NCBI GenBank assembly: GCA_026874595.1
Contig: CM049310.1
Span: 18,454,058 to 18,518,057, forward strand
DNA: 64,000 bases
Direction: 5' to 3'
Source: Sipunculus nudus
Taxonomy: Eukaryota; Annelida; Sipuncula; Golfingiida; Sipunculidae
Below are positions 1-11,081 of the stretch, piece after piece (the first letter of the stretch is position 1; every line of letters starts with the position of its first letter). Position numbers and translations under genes: made by a program. The notes under the pieces are model-generated. The model had not been told where the DNA came from. It saw only the letters and a program-made list of their open reading frames with translations, and did no database searches.

Positions 1-627
1 CTTGGTATGGTTGGATACTACAGGAAGTTTTGTCAAAATTTTTCTGCTGTGGCTGAAGCTTTGGCTAATTTGTTACGGAAGAAACAAAAGTTTGTATTGA
101 ATGTTCAGTGTGGATATGCATTTCGGAATTTTAAAGCAATTCTGCATAGTTCACCAGTTTTAGCAGCTCCAGACTTTTCTGTGCCTTTTAAGGTGGCCGT
201 AGATGCTGGTGATACTGCTGCTGGTGCTGTGTTGCTACAAGAAGGCAATGATGGCATAGATCATCCAATTTTTTATTTCTCAAGAAAGTTTGGTGCAAAC
301 CAGAAAAACTACTCCACTATTGAAAAAGAATGTTTGGCTTCAATTTTTGCATTGCGGCATTTTGAAGTTTGTGTTGCTTCATCAGTCAGGCCTGTCATTG
401 TCTTCAGTGACCACAATCCCCTCACGTTCATGAACAAGTTGAAGTGTAAAAATCAAGTTGGTTCTTTCAGGATTACAACCTTGATATCAAACACATTAAA
501 GGGAAAGCCAATGTACTTGCTGATTGTTTATCGAGATGTTTATGGGATGTCGTAAACGAGATGTTTATGTTATGTTGTGGGTAAGATGATTTTTGAGATT
601 TTGTAAAAATTTATTGATTGTGTTCAT

Positions 628-660
628 AAAAAGAAAGTTTTCCGAGAAAACTTTCTTTTT
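628..660. repeat. perfect 15-bp inverted repeat with a 3-nt loop
   Basis: Bases 628-642 and 646-660 are exact reverse complements separated by CGA. The hairpin sits about 7 nt before the polypurine tract of the retrotransposon, at the end of its internal region. Whether it is functional (for example in RNA 3'-end structure or terminator-like) cannot be told. Confidence 0.8.
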
Positions 661-666
661 TTTTAC

Positions 667-677
667 AGGAGGGGAAG
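667..677 (+). other. polypurine tract (plus-strand primer)
   Basis: The purine-rich run AGGAGGGGAAG lies immediately before the TGTTAC start of the LTR. This is where LTR retrotransposons prime plus-strand DNA synthesis. Its position fixes the LTR boundary at 677/678. Confidence 0.7.
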
Positions 678-1510
678 TGTTACAGGTGCCCTTTTTATTG
701 TGTGACAACGGCGTGACTCGTGATGTAGTGCCCGCGTCTGGCCGCGTGTTGCCCTCTCAGTTTAGGCCGTACTGGTTGAACTCTCGTTGTCATGCTAGCT
801 TGGGGCCTTCTCGCCTGGCCGAGCCGGGGCGAGCCCACGTGTGAACCCTAATATGTTGAGACACGGCGTTCGTTTTTCTAGTATGTTCTTTGAACGTGTA
901 TACCGTGTTAGATTCTTTAGAAGGTTCGAGAAATGGAAAATTCTCGGCTTGAGGTGAAAAGTTTTTAAAGAGGCTTTGTTTTAGAGCCGAGAGGGAGGTG
1001 AGAGAATATTCCAGTGGACACAGACGTGTGTATGTCAGTTTGTGGGACCTGTCCGATTATCCAGTAATTTCAGGGATTCTACTATTACTAACTCTATACA
1101 ATTTAATGTTGCCTGCCTCAAGTTTACTTTCTGGATTTTTACAAAAGCTTTACATTTGACTGTTATTCTCCGAGAGAATTCGTGTGAACTGTTCGCCGGC
1201 TGATACATTTTAAAGGACTTATCGTTGTGACAGTGGTGGTATCCAGGTACTGTGCACTTTGTTTATTTTACTGTGTGATTGTTTTGATTTGCTGTTATAC
1301 TGTGTCATTGTATTGATTTGGTTTATTGTAATGTTAGGGTTTGTTTTGGGAATAAATTATAGTTATTTGTTAACAAAAAAAACTGACTTCTTTATTCATT
1401 CCCCTAGATATTTCACGCTGCCTAGTGTTACAAAATCAGATTTTTTATCTCCTTGACAAAATTTATGTTCATCACGCACACGTGATCTGTTGATATTAGG
1501 TTCCGTAACA
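678..1510 (+). mobile_element. 3' LTR of the Ty3/gypsy element (LTR copy 1, 833 bp)
   Basis: It begins TGTTACAGGTGC and ends TTCCGTAACA, so the tips TGTTAC/GTAACA are perfect inverted repeats. It shares long blocks with copies at 13842-14620 and 21370-22180: the start, the GAACTCTCGTTGTCATG block, the GTTCGAGAA(A/G)TGGAAAATT block, the ATTCATTCCCCT block and the end. An AATAAATTATAG poly(A) signal region lies near 1350. The TATA region is degenerate here (TTTTTAAAG near 963) compared with TATATAAA in the other copies. The target-site duplication cannot be tested because the 5' LTR is outside the window. Confidence 0.88.
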
Positions 1511-1676
1511 GTATTTATTTACCTTGTTGAAAATTAGGTCCTTTAATCCTCTACACTATAATTGTTTCCCTGGAAATGTTACTAAAAATGTTCATAGCAA
1601 AAAACAGGTGGGCATGAGGGATGGAACAGATCATGGTTATGTTATACTAAATGTTTGTTTTTAAAATCTGTTACAG

Positions 1677-1997
1677 CACTGGTACAACGAACTCGTGTCT
1701 TTGCCAAGCGAAAAAGCAAAGTTTGTGAAGGACATTGATACTTCAGTGGTTGAAAACTCCGCACTGAAAGGGAAGTATCCGGCCTGGGACCAGTTGGCCA
1801 TGGCAACTCTCATTGACTCAACCGTTGCCACGGGAACTCAAGAAGCATTTGTTTCGGTGGAAACTGAATGCCCTAAAACAAAAGGTCAAATGATCATCCA
1901 TAGTCAGGAAAAGATGACCAAACCACCCAATGTAACACTAATCACCAAAGTGGATATAGAGTTGTATAAAAAGTACATATGGGAGAGCATAAAGTAA
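1677..1997 (+). CDS. last exon of an inosine-uridine-preferring nucleoside hydrolase
   Basis: A splice acceptor (TCTGTTACAG ending at 1676) opens a frame of 106 codons ending in TAA. The C-terminal nucleoside hydrolase signature is recognisable: PAWDQLAMATLID, then a VETEC strand, the KGQMIIH segment (usually TRGQMVVD) and KPPNVTLITKVDIELYKK. In this family WDxLA(M/V)A is the helix that carries one of the active-site Asp/His contacts. The enzyme hydrolyses the N-glycosidic bond of purine/pyrimidine nucleosides. Only the C-terminal third or so is present; upstream exons would lie left of the window, so the retrotransposon at 1-1510 would be in the preceding intron in the same orientation. It could instead be the 3' remnant of a gene broken by that insertion. 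A candidate poly(A) signal AATAAA is at 2191-2196. Confidence 0.75.
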   Translation, partial: HWYNELVSLPSEKAKFVKDIDTSVVENSALKGKYPAWDQLAMATLIDSTVATGTQEAFVSVETECPKTKGQMIIHSQEKMTKPPNVTLITKVDIELYKKYIWESIK

Positions 1998-2196
1998 GCA
2001 TTTGTATCTAATACTTATAAAAGGAAATCGGTCCACCTTAGAGTATCCGCTCTACATAATACTGGGAGGCTTACAATGTAGGCTAGGTCCACCTGTGTTC
2101 GCAATGTTCTCTGAAACCGCGTTGCGTATGATACTATGCTATACATCATTTTAAAGGTTATTAAACTTTCAGTGACATGGCCGATATTAGAATAAA

Positions 2197-3313
2197 TAAT
2201 TTTTAATGTACACATCATTTTGAGTGTTTTTCTTTGTGTGTGTTTTCTGATATGATCGGAGGCAATCACTGAAAACAGCCGAACTGCCTACGGCAAAGAC
2301 CGGATTTTCTTTGTGGTCACCTCAAGCCAAGAATTAAGCAGATTTAAGGACTTCCTTGCATATGAATAACCTTGCTTTCAGTGACGGATTTATGCATGTT
2401 TGGGTTGACATTTGACAAAGGCTCTGACCCACGTGTGTGGTCAGTCAATGTGAAAAACACATGACTCTGGCTCGCTTTACGAAAAGGAGGGGATCAACCC
2501 AGGAGGATTAAAGACAAAACCAAATGCAGGGTCCTCATTACCGGAAAAGGTACGGGTTGGCGTTCCAGGCCTCAAATCTGGTCTCTTACGATTAAAAATA
2601 GTTGCAGCTGAAAAGGGGGACCAACCTCCTGGACTCCCCTTTGGTCCGCTTATGCTACCAACGATGTATGCATATTTCCATTTCCTTCTTCAGGAACAGT
2701 TTCATTGCCTTAAAACGTACATTTAATTCATATTTCATGTCTTCCTACTCCAATTAAATTAGAGGTAAAGTTAAGCTGTGTTGAATTAATATCTTCCTCA
2801 CATTAGCCTGGACTTTAAACGTCAACAAATAGTAACCAGTCAAAGATCATCGAAAACCGGGGTGCCCCCGCGTCCCATTCCGGTTCGCAAACTAATGTAA
2901 ACATCACCACTGACCACGTCTTCAAGGTCAACTTTCCAGTGTATTAATTTCTGAAGCGACTAGAGGATCACTCACGCAGTGTCTCGGCGAGGTTATAAGT
3001 GTATATGGACGGTATGATGTTTAGGATTCATGTAATCGAGAAGTAAGATGCAGACAAAAATAGGATAAAATTAAGATACAAGCAGCTGGACATAAAAAAC
3101 GTTCGCTGTTCACAGAAGTGTTGTGCCTCAGAGAGGTGCGTGTGTTATTGTACAGTCGTGCCAAACCACTTAAAATCTATATTTTCTTTTAATGCTTGAA
3201 TAAATATGGACCCAACAATCCTCTCAATTAATACATATGCCCAACCTCGGTAAAAAGCCGGGTATACCGGGTTTATCAGCTAGTTTTTAATAAAGCACAA
3301 CAAAACAGTGGTA

Positions 3314-3315
<2 letters not shown>
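2197..3315. other. intergenic, no supported gene
   Basis: This is unique-looking AT-rich sequence. I see no exon with family similarity and no clear repeat. A stretch at about 2610-2650 contains a loosely palindromic GGGGACCAACCTCCTGGACTC block, possibly a transposon end, not assigned. Confidence 0.4.

Positions 3316-3362
<47 letters not shown>
3316..3362. repeat. (AT)n microsatellite
   Basis: About 23 uninterrupted AT dinucleotides followed by TTTG and a T run. Confidence 0.95.
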
Positions 3363-3367
<5 letters not shown>

Positions 3368-4872
3368 TTTTTTTTACTCTACAGTATGGGGGCCACTTTG
3401 CGATCGAATGTCTTGATGGTATTATGCGATATGATCACTCAAGATTAACAGATAAGATAAAACAAAATCATCTTTTGGTGTAACCTTATAACTAGGCTTT
3501 CCGAGGCCATACCACAGAAGGCAAAAGTTTACAGAAAGCAGAAGCTTGGCTTTACTACACGCCCCTACATGCGTCTCAACCACTCCACCTTAATATTGCC
3601 GCATAACCGTGTTTAAATTACCTCTTCATTTTATACCAGCTGTGAAATTTTCATTACATCATTTATTATAGTCACATTATGAATGTGTACAATTTTGTAA
3701 CAATTGTATGTACTGCTCATGGACTGTTAATTCTTGTATACGTTTCAGTTGTAAACTATAAAGTATAAAGCCAGTTAAAGAAAAGAGGTAAGATCTTACG
3801 CATGCACAACTACCAAAGATAAGAAATTCGAAAGAAGAAGACACAGAAAAACAATGGTTTGAAGCCTGAAAAATCTTGATTTGTAAAATTGCTCGGTACG
3901 ACCACTAGGTTGTGTGCGCATTGTTTGTTTTGTCCACTGACCACACCCGATGCAGGCTTATTTCTACTCGTGTACAACAGTGAGCAAACGATTTTAGAAC
4001 GAAATATTAGCAGGTACCATACTAGTGTAAGGGGACAGATTATATTGCATGCATGTATATTTAACATAGCTGGTATTTGAAAAATCTCCATTAAAATAAA
4101 GCCGTGATCTCACTAGAAGTGAACGGAATACCTTATCAAATATAGTACAGAAAAAAATTTCTTCCGTGCAATACGAACGCGAAGTGTTTCGAATACCGTA
4201 TGTATGGGAAAATCGTATGCGGTACGATTGAAGTGTGAAAATTAACGGCTAAATTCCTCCCGAATTCTTTTCCTTGAGTGAACAACTAATACCAATAGGT
4301 AGATGCTCTGTTTAGCCAAATATTAAGGGAGTAGTATGATGTATTAAACTTTGAGTAGGTTTAGTATCGTTTTTTTTTTTGTATGCCACGGTTTTGCTTA
4401 CGGATCACTATAAAATGATTTATAAAGGCGACAATGGAACGTTTCCGGCACTAGGTCTGTCACATTCTTTAAATAAAGTTCTTCTTTTCAAACCAAGAAT
4501 GTTTCCATTACACACGCCGACTGATTGTTAGCCAAACAACATGAAAAACACACAATAGACCCGTGTTAGTGTTAATAAACAAATATAATGTTATAATTAC
4601 CAGAGATGTTAAAGACAATACACTTATCACTTTAATCATTTATTTCACTATTTCGAATATGAGAACTTTCCTTATTTCTTCTTTTACTCACGTAATAATG
4701 GAGTTAATTCAGAGTAATATTTTTCACGTAATATCAGTTCAAGTTCAAAACCTTAAAGGATTATGCTTAGAAGTGTCAGAGTTGAAATCTCTACAGTGCG
4801 GTTTCAAGTGAAATTAACAACAAACTAAGGGTTCTGCACCACTGGTGACACTGAAATCAACAAGTCAATGGT
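3363..4872. other. intergenic, no supported gene
   Basis: AT-rich sequence with short open frames on both strands around 3810-4091. They mirror each other, lack family similarity and are not called as genes. Confidence 0.4.
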
Positions 4873-5051
4873 CGTAATAGTCCGGCAGCCAAAGGTAATT
4901 TTTTTTGGCTAACCTTGTTTATGGTTTTAAGTTTTTTTTCTTTGTGGATTTTGTTTGCCCACATATCAGGTGTGAAAAATATGTTGGTTGGCACTCTATC
5001 AGCCTTGGGCAATTTTTGCTAATTAGCATAAAACAAAATGGCCGCAAAAAT
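4873..5051 (+). repeat. dispersed repeat, copy A
   Basis: It aligns by eye with 20508-20665. Both begin AATAGTCC..GC.GCC, continue through a block with TTTATGGT(T/C)TTAAG, then AGGTGTGAAAAATAT.. and TTTTGCTAATT/TTTGGCTAATT, and end CGCATAAAACAAAATGG or close variants. Both copies have the same orientation. No coding content is evident. Copy A directly precedes the GTCT tandem array, so the two may form one composite element. Confidence 0.7.
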
Positions 5052-5154
5052 AATGCAAAAAGAGCAAAAATGCCATAATTATCTTTACATTTGACAAAGA
5101 GGGTCATCCAATACATGTATTCTGCGGTATTATGACCCAGAGAATTCATTTATG

Positions 5155-5971
5155 TCCCCCGCTCCGCGGATGCGATGGACATTGTTGTGGGTTTGTCTGT
5201 CTGTCTGTCCGTCTGTTTCTCTGTCCGTCCGTCAGGTTTCGTTTTTGTCTGTCTGTCTGTCCGTCTGTTTGTCTGTCCGTCCGTCAGGTTTCGTTTCCGT
5301 GCGATAACTTTCCTAAATATTATCTGATTTCATTCAAATTTTGGTCAGTGATTGCTCTCGTGCTTACCTTGGTTGGGATTTGTTTTGGAGTGTCTGGCTT
5401 CTGTCTGTCTGTCTGTATGTCTGTCACTTTGTCTGTTTGTCTGTCAGGTTTTCATTTCCATGTGATAACTTTCCTAAATATTATCCTATTTCATTCAAAT
5501 TTTGGTCAGTCATTGCTCTTATGCTTACCTTGGTTGGGATTGGTTTGGAGTGTCTGGCTTTTCTGTCTGTCTGTCTGTCACTCTGTCTGTCCGTCTGTCA
5601 GGTTTTCGTGTCTGTACCATTACTTTCCTAAATATTATCTGGTTTCATTCAAATTTTGGTCAGTAATTGCTCTCATGCTTACTATGGTTGGGATTGGTTT
5701 TGGAGGGTCTGGCATCTGTCTGTCTGTCTGTCACCCTGTTTGTCTGTCCGTCAGATTTTCATTTCCGTGCGATAACTTTCCTAAATATTATCTGATTTCA
5801 TTCAAATTTTGGGTAGTGATTGCTCTCATGCATACCTTGGTTGGGATTGGTTTTGGAGTGTCTGGCTTTTCTCTGTCTGTCTGTCACTTTGTCTGTCCGT
5901 CTGTCAGGTTTTCGTTTCCCTGCTATAACTTTCCTAAATATTATCCGATGTCATTCAAATTTGGTCAGTGA
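5155..5971 (+). repeat. tandem array of about 155-bp units rich in GTCT/GTCC
   Basis: Five units are visible, with the landmark AGGTTTTCRTTTCC (variants) at 5286, 5446, 5600, 5753 and 5906, giving spacings of 160, 154, 153 and 153 bp. Each unit has a (GTCT)n/(GTCC) tract, then a unique block containing ATAACTTTCCTAAATATTAT and TTCATTCAAATTTTGG, then CTTACCTTGGTTGGGATTGG. A frame of 279 codons happens to stay open across the array. Its product is a simple repeat with no start context, so I treat it as a by-product of the unit sequence. Confidence 0.9.
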
Positions 5972-6275
5972 TTGCATGGAAAACTAACTGGTCTCTCAAA
6001 AATATTTATACAGTCGTGACTTGATAATCCGACACTAAATATAATACCCCAATCTATGTCAGATTGCAAGGCAGTCGGATTGTCAAATCAATAAAGGCGA
6101 CGGAGGGTCAAGATACAATGTGACCTAAATGTTTGGAGGAGGACTTGTTAGTATTCATTAAACATTTTTTTATTATAAACTACCTATAATTCTTATATAC
6201 GGGTCTATATATACAACGCTCGTCAAGATTGACGATCTATGCAGATTCTTCCATTTTTAGACAAATATATGTATT

Positions 6276-6786
6276 AATAATTATTACATTAGGGGTTACA
6301 AATGAGCTGTTTCCAAAGAATAATTATAATAACGTTGCCTGTTGTAATGAATGAAGGGACAGTCACTATTATTTGTACTACATGTATGCAATTTATACCC
6401 AACCCGTTAAAAAGCAATATAATAAATGAATGATCTCCAATTTAAAAATCAATAGTCATTTATATTGTTTCATTTAAAACAAATCATTAAAAGGTACCAT
6501 TATAATATCGCACTTAAATACTGACATACTCGCTGAAAACAAATTATTCATATTATCATGATCAAAGGTACCGATATATCCGTTGTTCCACAATATTCAC
6601 ATTTTTTACCAAAGCTGGTGTGCAAAAACCATTGCAACCGCAACCCCTAATGTAATAAAAATGTTGTAACTATAGGGGTTGCAAATACTACCCCTAATGA
6701 ATTAATATTAACAATAGTGCACGTATTACAATAGGGGTTATGAGAAACAGCTCATTTGTAACCCCTAACATTATAATTATTACAAT
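6276..6786. mobile_element. fold-back / MITE-like element with inverted arms
   Basis: The left arm (6276-6314) carries ATTACATTAGGGGTTACAA and GAGCTGTTTCC. The right arm (6743-6786) is its near-exact reverse complement over about 40 bp. Between the arms are further copies of the core (A/T)AGGGGTT(A/G)CAA in both orientations near 6645, 6680, 6695 and 6735. There is no coding content. Boundaries and target-site duplication were not resolved. Confidence 0.6.
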
Positions 6787-6884
6787 AGGGTACGTTATTA
6801 CAACAGGGGCCGTAACATCGCTATCACGATGAGCGCACGTTTGGACAGGAATGGTTGAATGGGTTTAAGTAAAATCACACCGTT

Positions 6885-7135
6885 TTATAATAGATGAAAA
6901 TCACCAAGCTCTGGTACATATTTAGGCGCCACCATAACCCCTGCCGCCTTAGTGAATCCTTCCAAAAAGTTTGCGAGCCTGTTAAGACAATCAACTTGAC
7001 CAGCTTTGATGCTGAAATGGACAAGTCCGTGAATGTCAGTTTCAGGACGCTGGCACGTGTTGTTCACCTCCTTGCACCTAGGGTTTGCTGTTGTCCCGTC
7101 CTTTAGGTATGACACCTTCGCAACACAGCTCCAAA
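6885..7135 (-). CDS. possible terminal exon of an unrecognised gene
   Basis: On the minus strand an acceptor-like ATACAG precedes 7135, and the frame runs 83 codons to a TAA. The product begins WSCVAKVSYLKDGTTANP and has four cysteines (C3, C21, C29, C51) and a Leu/Phe-rich helix-like stretch. It reads more like protein than the overlapping + strand frame (6894-7106). I do not recognise the family. No upstream exon was found, so it may be a pseudogene piece or chance. Confidence 0.25.
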
Positions 7136-8396
7136 CTGTATTTCATGAAACTACAGCCACACGGTGGACAGTTCTTGGTGAGTAGATAAGTGATTATCCT
7201 TTTGTGTTGATAAATTCACAGTTTTCGGAATATTTCCCATAAATGTTCCGTTTACGCATGATTAAGTTATTGCTATATAGTTTGTTTTTGAACATATCAC
7301 ATTATACCTCGTAATGCCTGATTTTTGTCAACACTTATTTAACGTAAATACAACCAAATATTTACTTCTTAATGCAAAAGTCTAATCAGAAGGCTTGCGC
7401 AAAAACAAATATACAATGCAATGCTGAATCCGGAAGTCCAGTATCCGGATACACTTAATTATAAAAGGGTCCTAGTCGATCTCCAACCCCGGCATTTCTA
7501 AACTAAAAAAGCTTATGAAATCAGGTCCTGGTTTTATGTAATCCTGCTAATAGACCGACAAACAGACACGGCTGAACATATAACCTGGACAGAGGTACTT
7601 GTACTTGCATGGTTCTACCATTATGTATGGAGGTCATTGAAGTCGTAAGTAACAAATGTAGACGGTCCTTGTGTTAGATGAATCCTACACTAGCTCAGGT
7701 GTGTATAGGATTCTCGAAAAACAAACCTGTTTCATTTTCACATAAATATGGTATTATATTATTAACATAAATATGTACTGAATTGATTTTAGATTTATAA
7801 AAAAATCAAACTATATAGGATTCCCACTCACAGGAACCTTGCTGTTCATATTCCGATAAATTTAACACATAAAACCTATATGAAACTATATTTGCACAAC
7901 AATTGATCTTTACTGATAAAAATGAAATGTGATAAATTTACTACCTGAATATCCATGAATTTCTATAACACAGAACATTATTACACCAGCATGCTCAGAA
8001 GTACTGGAGAGGGTCGAATGGGGTTTGGAAGCTAAGGTCCTGAACAGCCTACGTTCAGTCACCTATCCCTTTTAAAACCCCAAGCCTTATGTATCCAATG
8101 TTCATCTTCATAATTATGGCATATATTCGGGAACCTATTGGAAAACCAATTCCTGGACCGTAGCTCGAAACATTACTGCTTTGTCATTCCTCGAGGGTCC
8201 AGTAAAGCTGTAGGTATACTTATGTACAGTGGTATATTAACACCAGAGCTAGTTCTGCCAATCTGATTTGCATTTAAATGTTACATTTGCATTTGAATGC
8301 AGCAAAGCAAGAGAGCCGTATAGATCTACACCCAGGGCTAAGCAGCTGTTAGGTTATTGTTATTCTTATTAGTAATAGCACTTTCTGGTTATCATC
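7136..8396. other. intergenic, no supported gene
   Basis: AT-rich sequence without recognisable exons, repeats or regulatory clusters. Confidence 0.4.
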
Positions 8397-8656
8397 CAGG
8401 CGCGAATCCTGGATTTTTTTGCAGGGAGGGGTCAGCAGGTGTGATAAAAATTGTCTAAAAAAAGGTCGTTGGTTGAGAGCGGGGGGGGGGGGGGGATGCG
8501 GGCGGGGTCTCGACCCCCAAAACCCCCAGTCATGCATAAGATTTGTTTTAAAAAAAGGTCGTTGATTTAGAGCCGGGGGGGGGGGGGGGTCTCAACCCCC
8601 AATACCTCCCGTCATGCTTAATAATTGTCGATCCCCCCCCCCTGGATCCGCGCCTG
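8397..8656. mobile_element. hAT-like non-autonomous element (MITE)
   Basis: The ends are inverted repeats: the left reads CAGGCGCGAATCCTGG and the right is the complement of CAGGCGCGGATCCAGG. CAGG-x-GCGGATCCAGG is a common hAT-type terminus. The interior has two long G runs (about 8479-8496 and 8576-8590), each followed by a GGTCTC(G/A)A-CCCCCAA block, i.e. an internal duplication of about 100 bp. Flanks share only TTATC, so the expected 8-bp target duplication is imperfect. Confidence 0.6.
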
Positions 8657-10317
8657 TTATCTCTTTTGGTACAGTGCTACCTCCAATTAATTCTATTAGT
8701 TTACCTGTTTTGAACAGTATCAGGTCTGATCTTCTAGAGAACAGGCCAGGCCAAGTGTTTTATTTGTTTAACAATATATTATTATTTTATTTTTATCATA
8801 TGTGCGTGTGTATCTTGCTTTTGATAAAGAATAAATACAGTTTAATTACTCTTTGGATTTGTTAATTGTTAAACCTCAGGAATCCCGAATTCTTCTTTTT
8901 AAATCGCTTCTGAGCCCCAGTCACGTTACAATATTCCTTTTAAGAATGAAAGCAAAAGTGATTATTTATTAATATGTAAAAGGCCAAGTTCAGGAAGAAA
9001 ATTTTTGAAATATTAAATTTATAACCTGAAATACCTCTTATTTTCCTGTAATACTTGACAGAATTTATAACAACACACATATGTACACCTGTATACAAAT
9101 ATTATTTGATTTTTTTTTACAAATCTTGCCACTTCAACATGTTTTAATATCTCATGGATGTTAAGTGTAATTCACAATTTGTGATTTGCATACTAGCACT
9201 TGTAGCAGTTTATTCTTATTTCAGTAAGTGTAACGAAGTGCAACATGTATAATTAAATTGTGATTTTTAAATATTTTTTATCATAATTCTGTGCTAATTT
9301 TACAATTTAATTGTTCATTCTCTTTTATTATGCCATGTACTCAATTATCTCAGTGGCAAAAGAAAATTACACAGACGTACAGTATATTAAGACTAAAAAT
9401 ATTTTCATTCAAGATTTAAATGGCATTAAAATTATATTTTTATATTAGAATATATTCCAAAGCAACATAGCATTTGCATTCAGATGCATAAGACCACATA
9501 TGTACCAAACTCTGACAAACACGTCTGCTTGTATGATATTTTGACACATTCTGTAACCCAAATATTAACTTGATATTTATATCTATTCTTTTATAAGGTT
9601 GAATGCCACGTTGTCTTTAATTAATCCTTAATATCAGAAATACGGTTTACTGCAAAGATAATTTCATATAGGTACGAAGAAAAAAAAAACATAGTTAAGG
9701 TATTTATATATACGAATTTTACTTCTTTTTGAAAGGCACTGACAGTATGTCTACGTTGAACATTGCAGACTCAAATTTAATTCGGGTTGACTGGTTCATT
9801 AATTAGTAATAATGTGCCCGGCCCATATGAGTGTTAGATTTCCTTCGACAACTGTTACAGAAATGGCAAATAATTAAATAATGAGGTCAAATAACTACTG
9901 TGGCTGCTTAAGGACATTATGTTTATTTCTCGACATAATACCTCGCGATAGAACTTCGCAAACAAGGCCTACAGGCCTAATGCAAACCTGTGCAAAGTTT
10001 GGGAGTATGAATGTTTATTTTTAAAATTAATAATGATGTCTGGACTGCACCTGGGTACACTGATTGACCTCTTGACTTGCAATGTTGAAACTTGCCATGC
10101 TGCCAAATCTGTTTTCAAACACCGAAAGCCTTTTTCAATTGGCTACACTGCTTTTTTAAAGCTACATTTACCCAATTTATTCTTATAAAACTGACAGAAC
10201 AATACCATAGAACAATTCTTTTAAAGTTTAAACCAATCAGCTTAACAGTTTCTCAAAAAAACAGTGTATAAGCTAGAAGTGTCTTAACTTACATTTTTGC
10301 TTGTAAAAAACAGATCA
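8657..10317. other. intergenic, no supported gene
   Basis: Very AT-rich sequence. No reading frame of interest and no clear repeat structure. Confidence 0.4.
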
Positions 10318-11022
10318 ATGTAGATGGCGCCACCAACACCTCAATTTCATATATGACAAACATTGGCATAAAATTTGGTGTTGACAGCTCCAGCTGTTTC
10401 TGAGATTTTAAGTTTGGTATGCCTGTAACTCGGCCTAAAATCACCGAACTGGAGCCATTCAAACAAATTTGCGAGGGATTGTTCTAGGGATCATTTATGT
10501 GAAATATTGGACAATTTGGACCGAAAGTTTCGGAGAAGAAGATTTTTATATCTTTTTTAACTTTTCATGTATAAAAACTTAAGAAAATCACTGAATCAAC
10601 ACCATTTGAACAAATTTAAATTATTCAACATCTAAGGATCATTCATGTGTGAGATTGAAGAATTTGACCCAGTGATTTTTGAGAAGATCTTTGTAGCCAC
10701 TGAGCAGAAATGGGCTGCTATCACATTTGACTATATTCAGCTTCCCATAACTCGGCCAAAAGTCACTGAACAGAGACCATTTGAACAAACTTAAGAAAGC
10801 ACTACCCTAGGAACATTTCTGTGCAATATTAAACAATTTTGCTTTACGCTTTCAGAGAAGAAGTTTTTTGTAGCCCTCTGTATGCTTCGGGCACCGTTGA
10901 CCCCCTACAAAAAGACCAATGCAGGTGGCGCAACCAATACCTCAATTTCAGATATGACTCAAGTGACCAACATTAACATAAAATTTGATGATGATAGCTC
11001 CAGCCGTTTCTGATATTGTAAT
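10318..11022 (+). repeat. composite repeat: three degenerate ~160-bp units between ~100-bp direct repeats
   Basis: The outer direct repeats are 10318-10414 and 10919-11022. Both carry ATG(T/C)AG(A/G)TGGCGC..CCAA, ACCTCAATTTCA.ATATGAC and AGCTCCAGC(T/C)GTTTCTGA. Between them lie three diverged units starting near 10441, 10587 and 10763. Each has TCAC(C/T)GAA, CCATT(T/C)(A/G)AACAAA, an AGGA(T/A)CATTT/C block and a GAGAAGA(A/T) block. The structure resembles an element with terminal direct repeats. No coding content. Confidence 0.65.
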
Positions 11023-11081
11023 TTTAGCATGTATAAGCTCACAGGTACGCTAAAAAAAGTGTGAGTAAACAAGAGGGGAAT

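Larger units (their letters stand above)
1..677 (+). mobile_element. 3' part of a Ty3/gypsy LTR retrotransposon (RT end and RNase H), frameshifted
   Basis: The first frame encodes the end of a Ty3-type reverse transcriptase (GMVGYYRKF, at the thumb/connection) running into RNase H. Visible landmarks are VAVDAGDTAAGAVLLQ with the first acidic residue, FSRKF, the YSTIEKECLA motif and VFSDHNPLTF. Around 445-460 the frame slips: the conserved continuation (HIKGKANVLADCLSR) is read in a different frame from the upstream part, so the copy is broken. RNase H is followed after about 70 nt by a stop and then the polypurine tract. The integrase that should follow RNase H in Ty3/gypsy order is absent. 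The element extends off the left edge. Family assignment is firm; the loss of integrase is inferred from this copy only. Confidence 0.85.

Noticed and set aside
5132-5971. 279-codon open frame
   Set aside because: It runs through the GTCT tandem array; the product is a simple repeat and openness follows from the unit length and composition.
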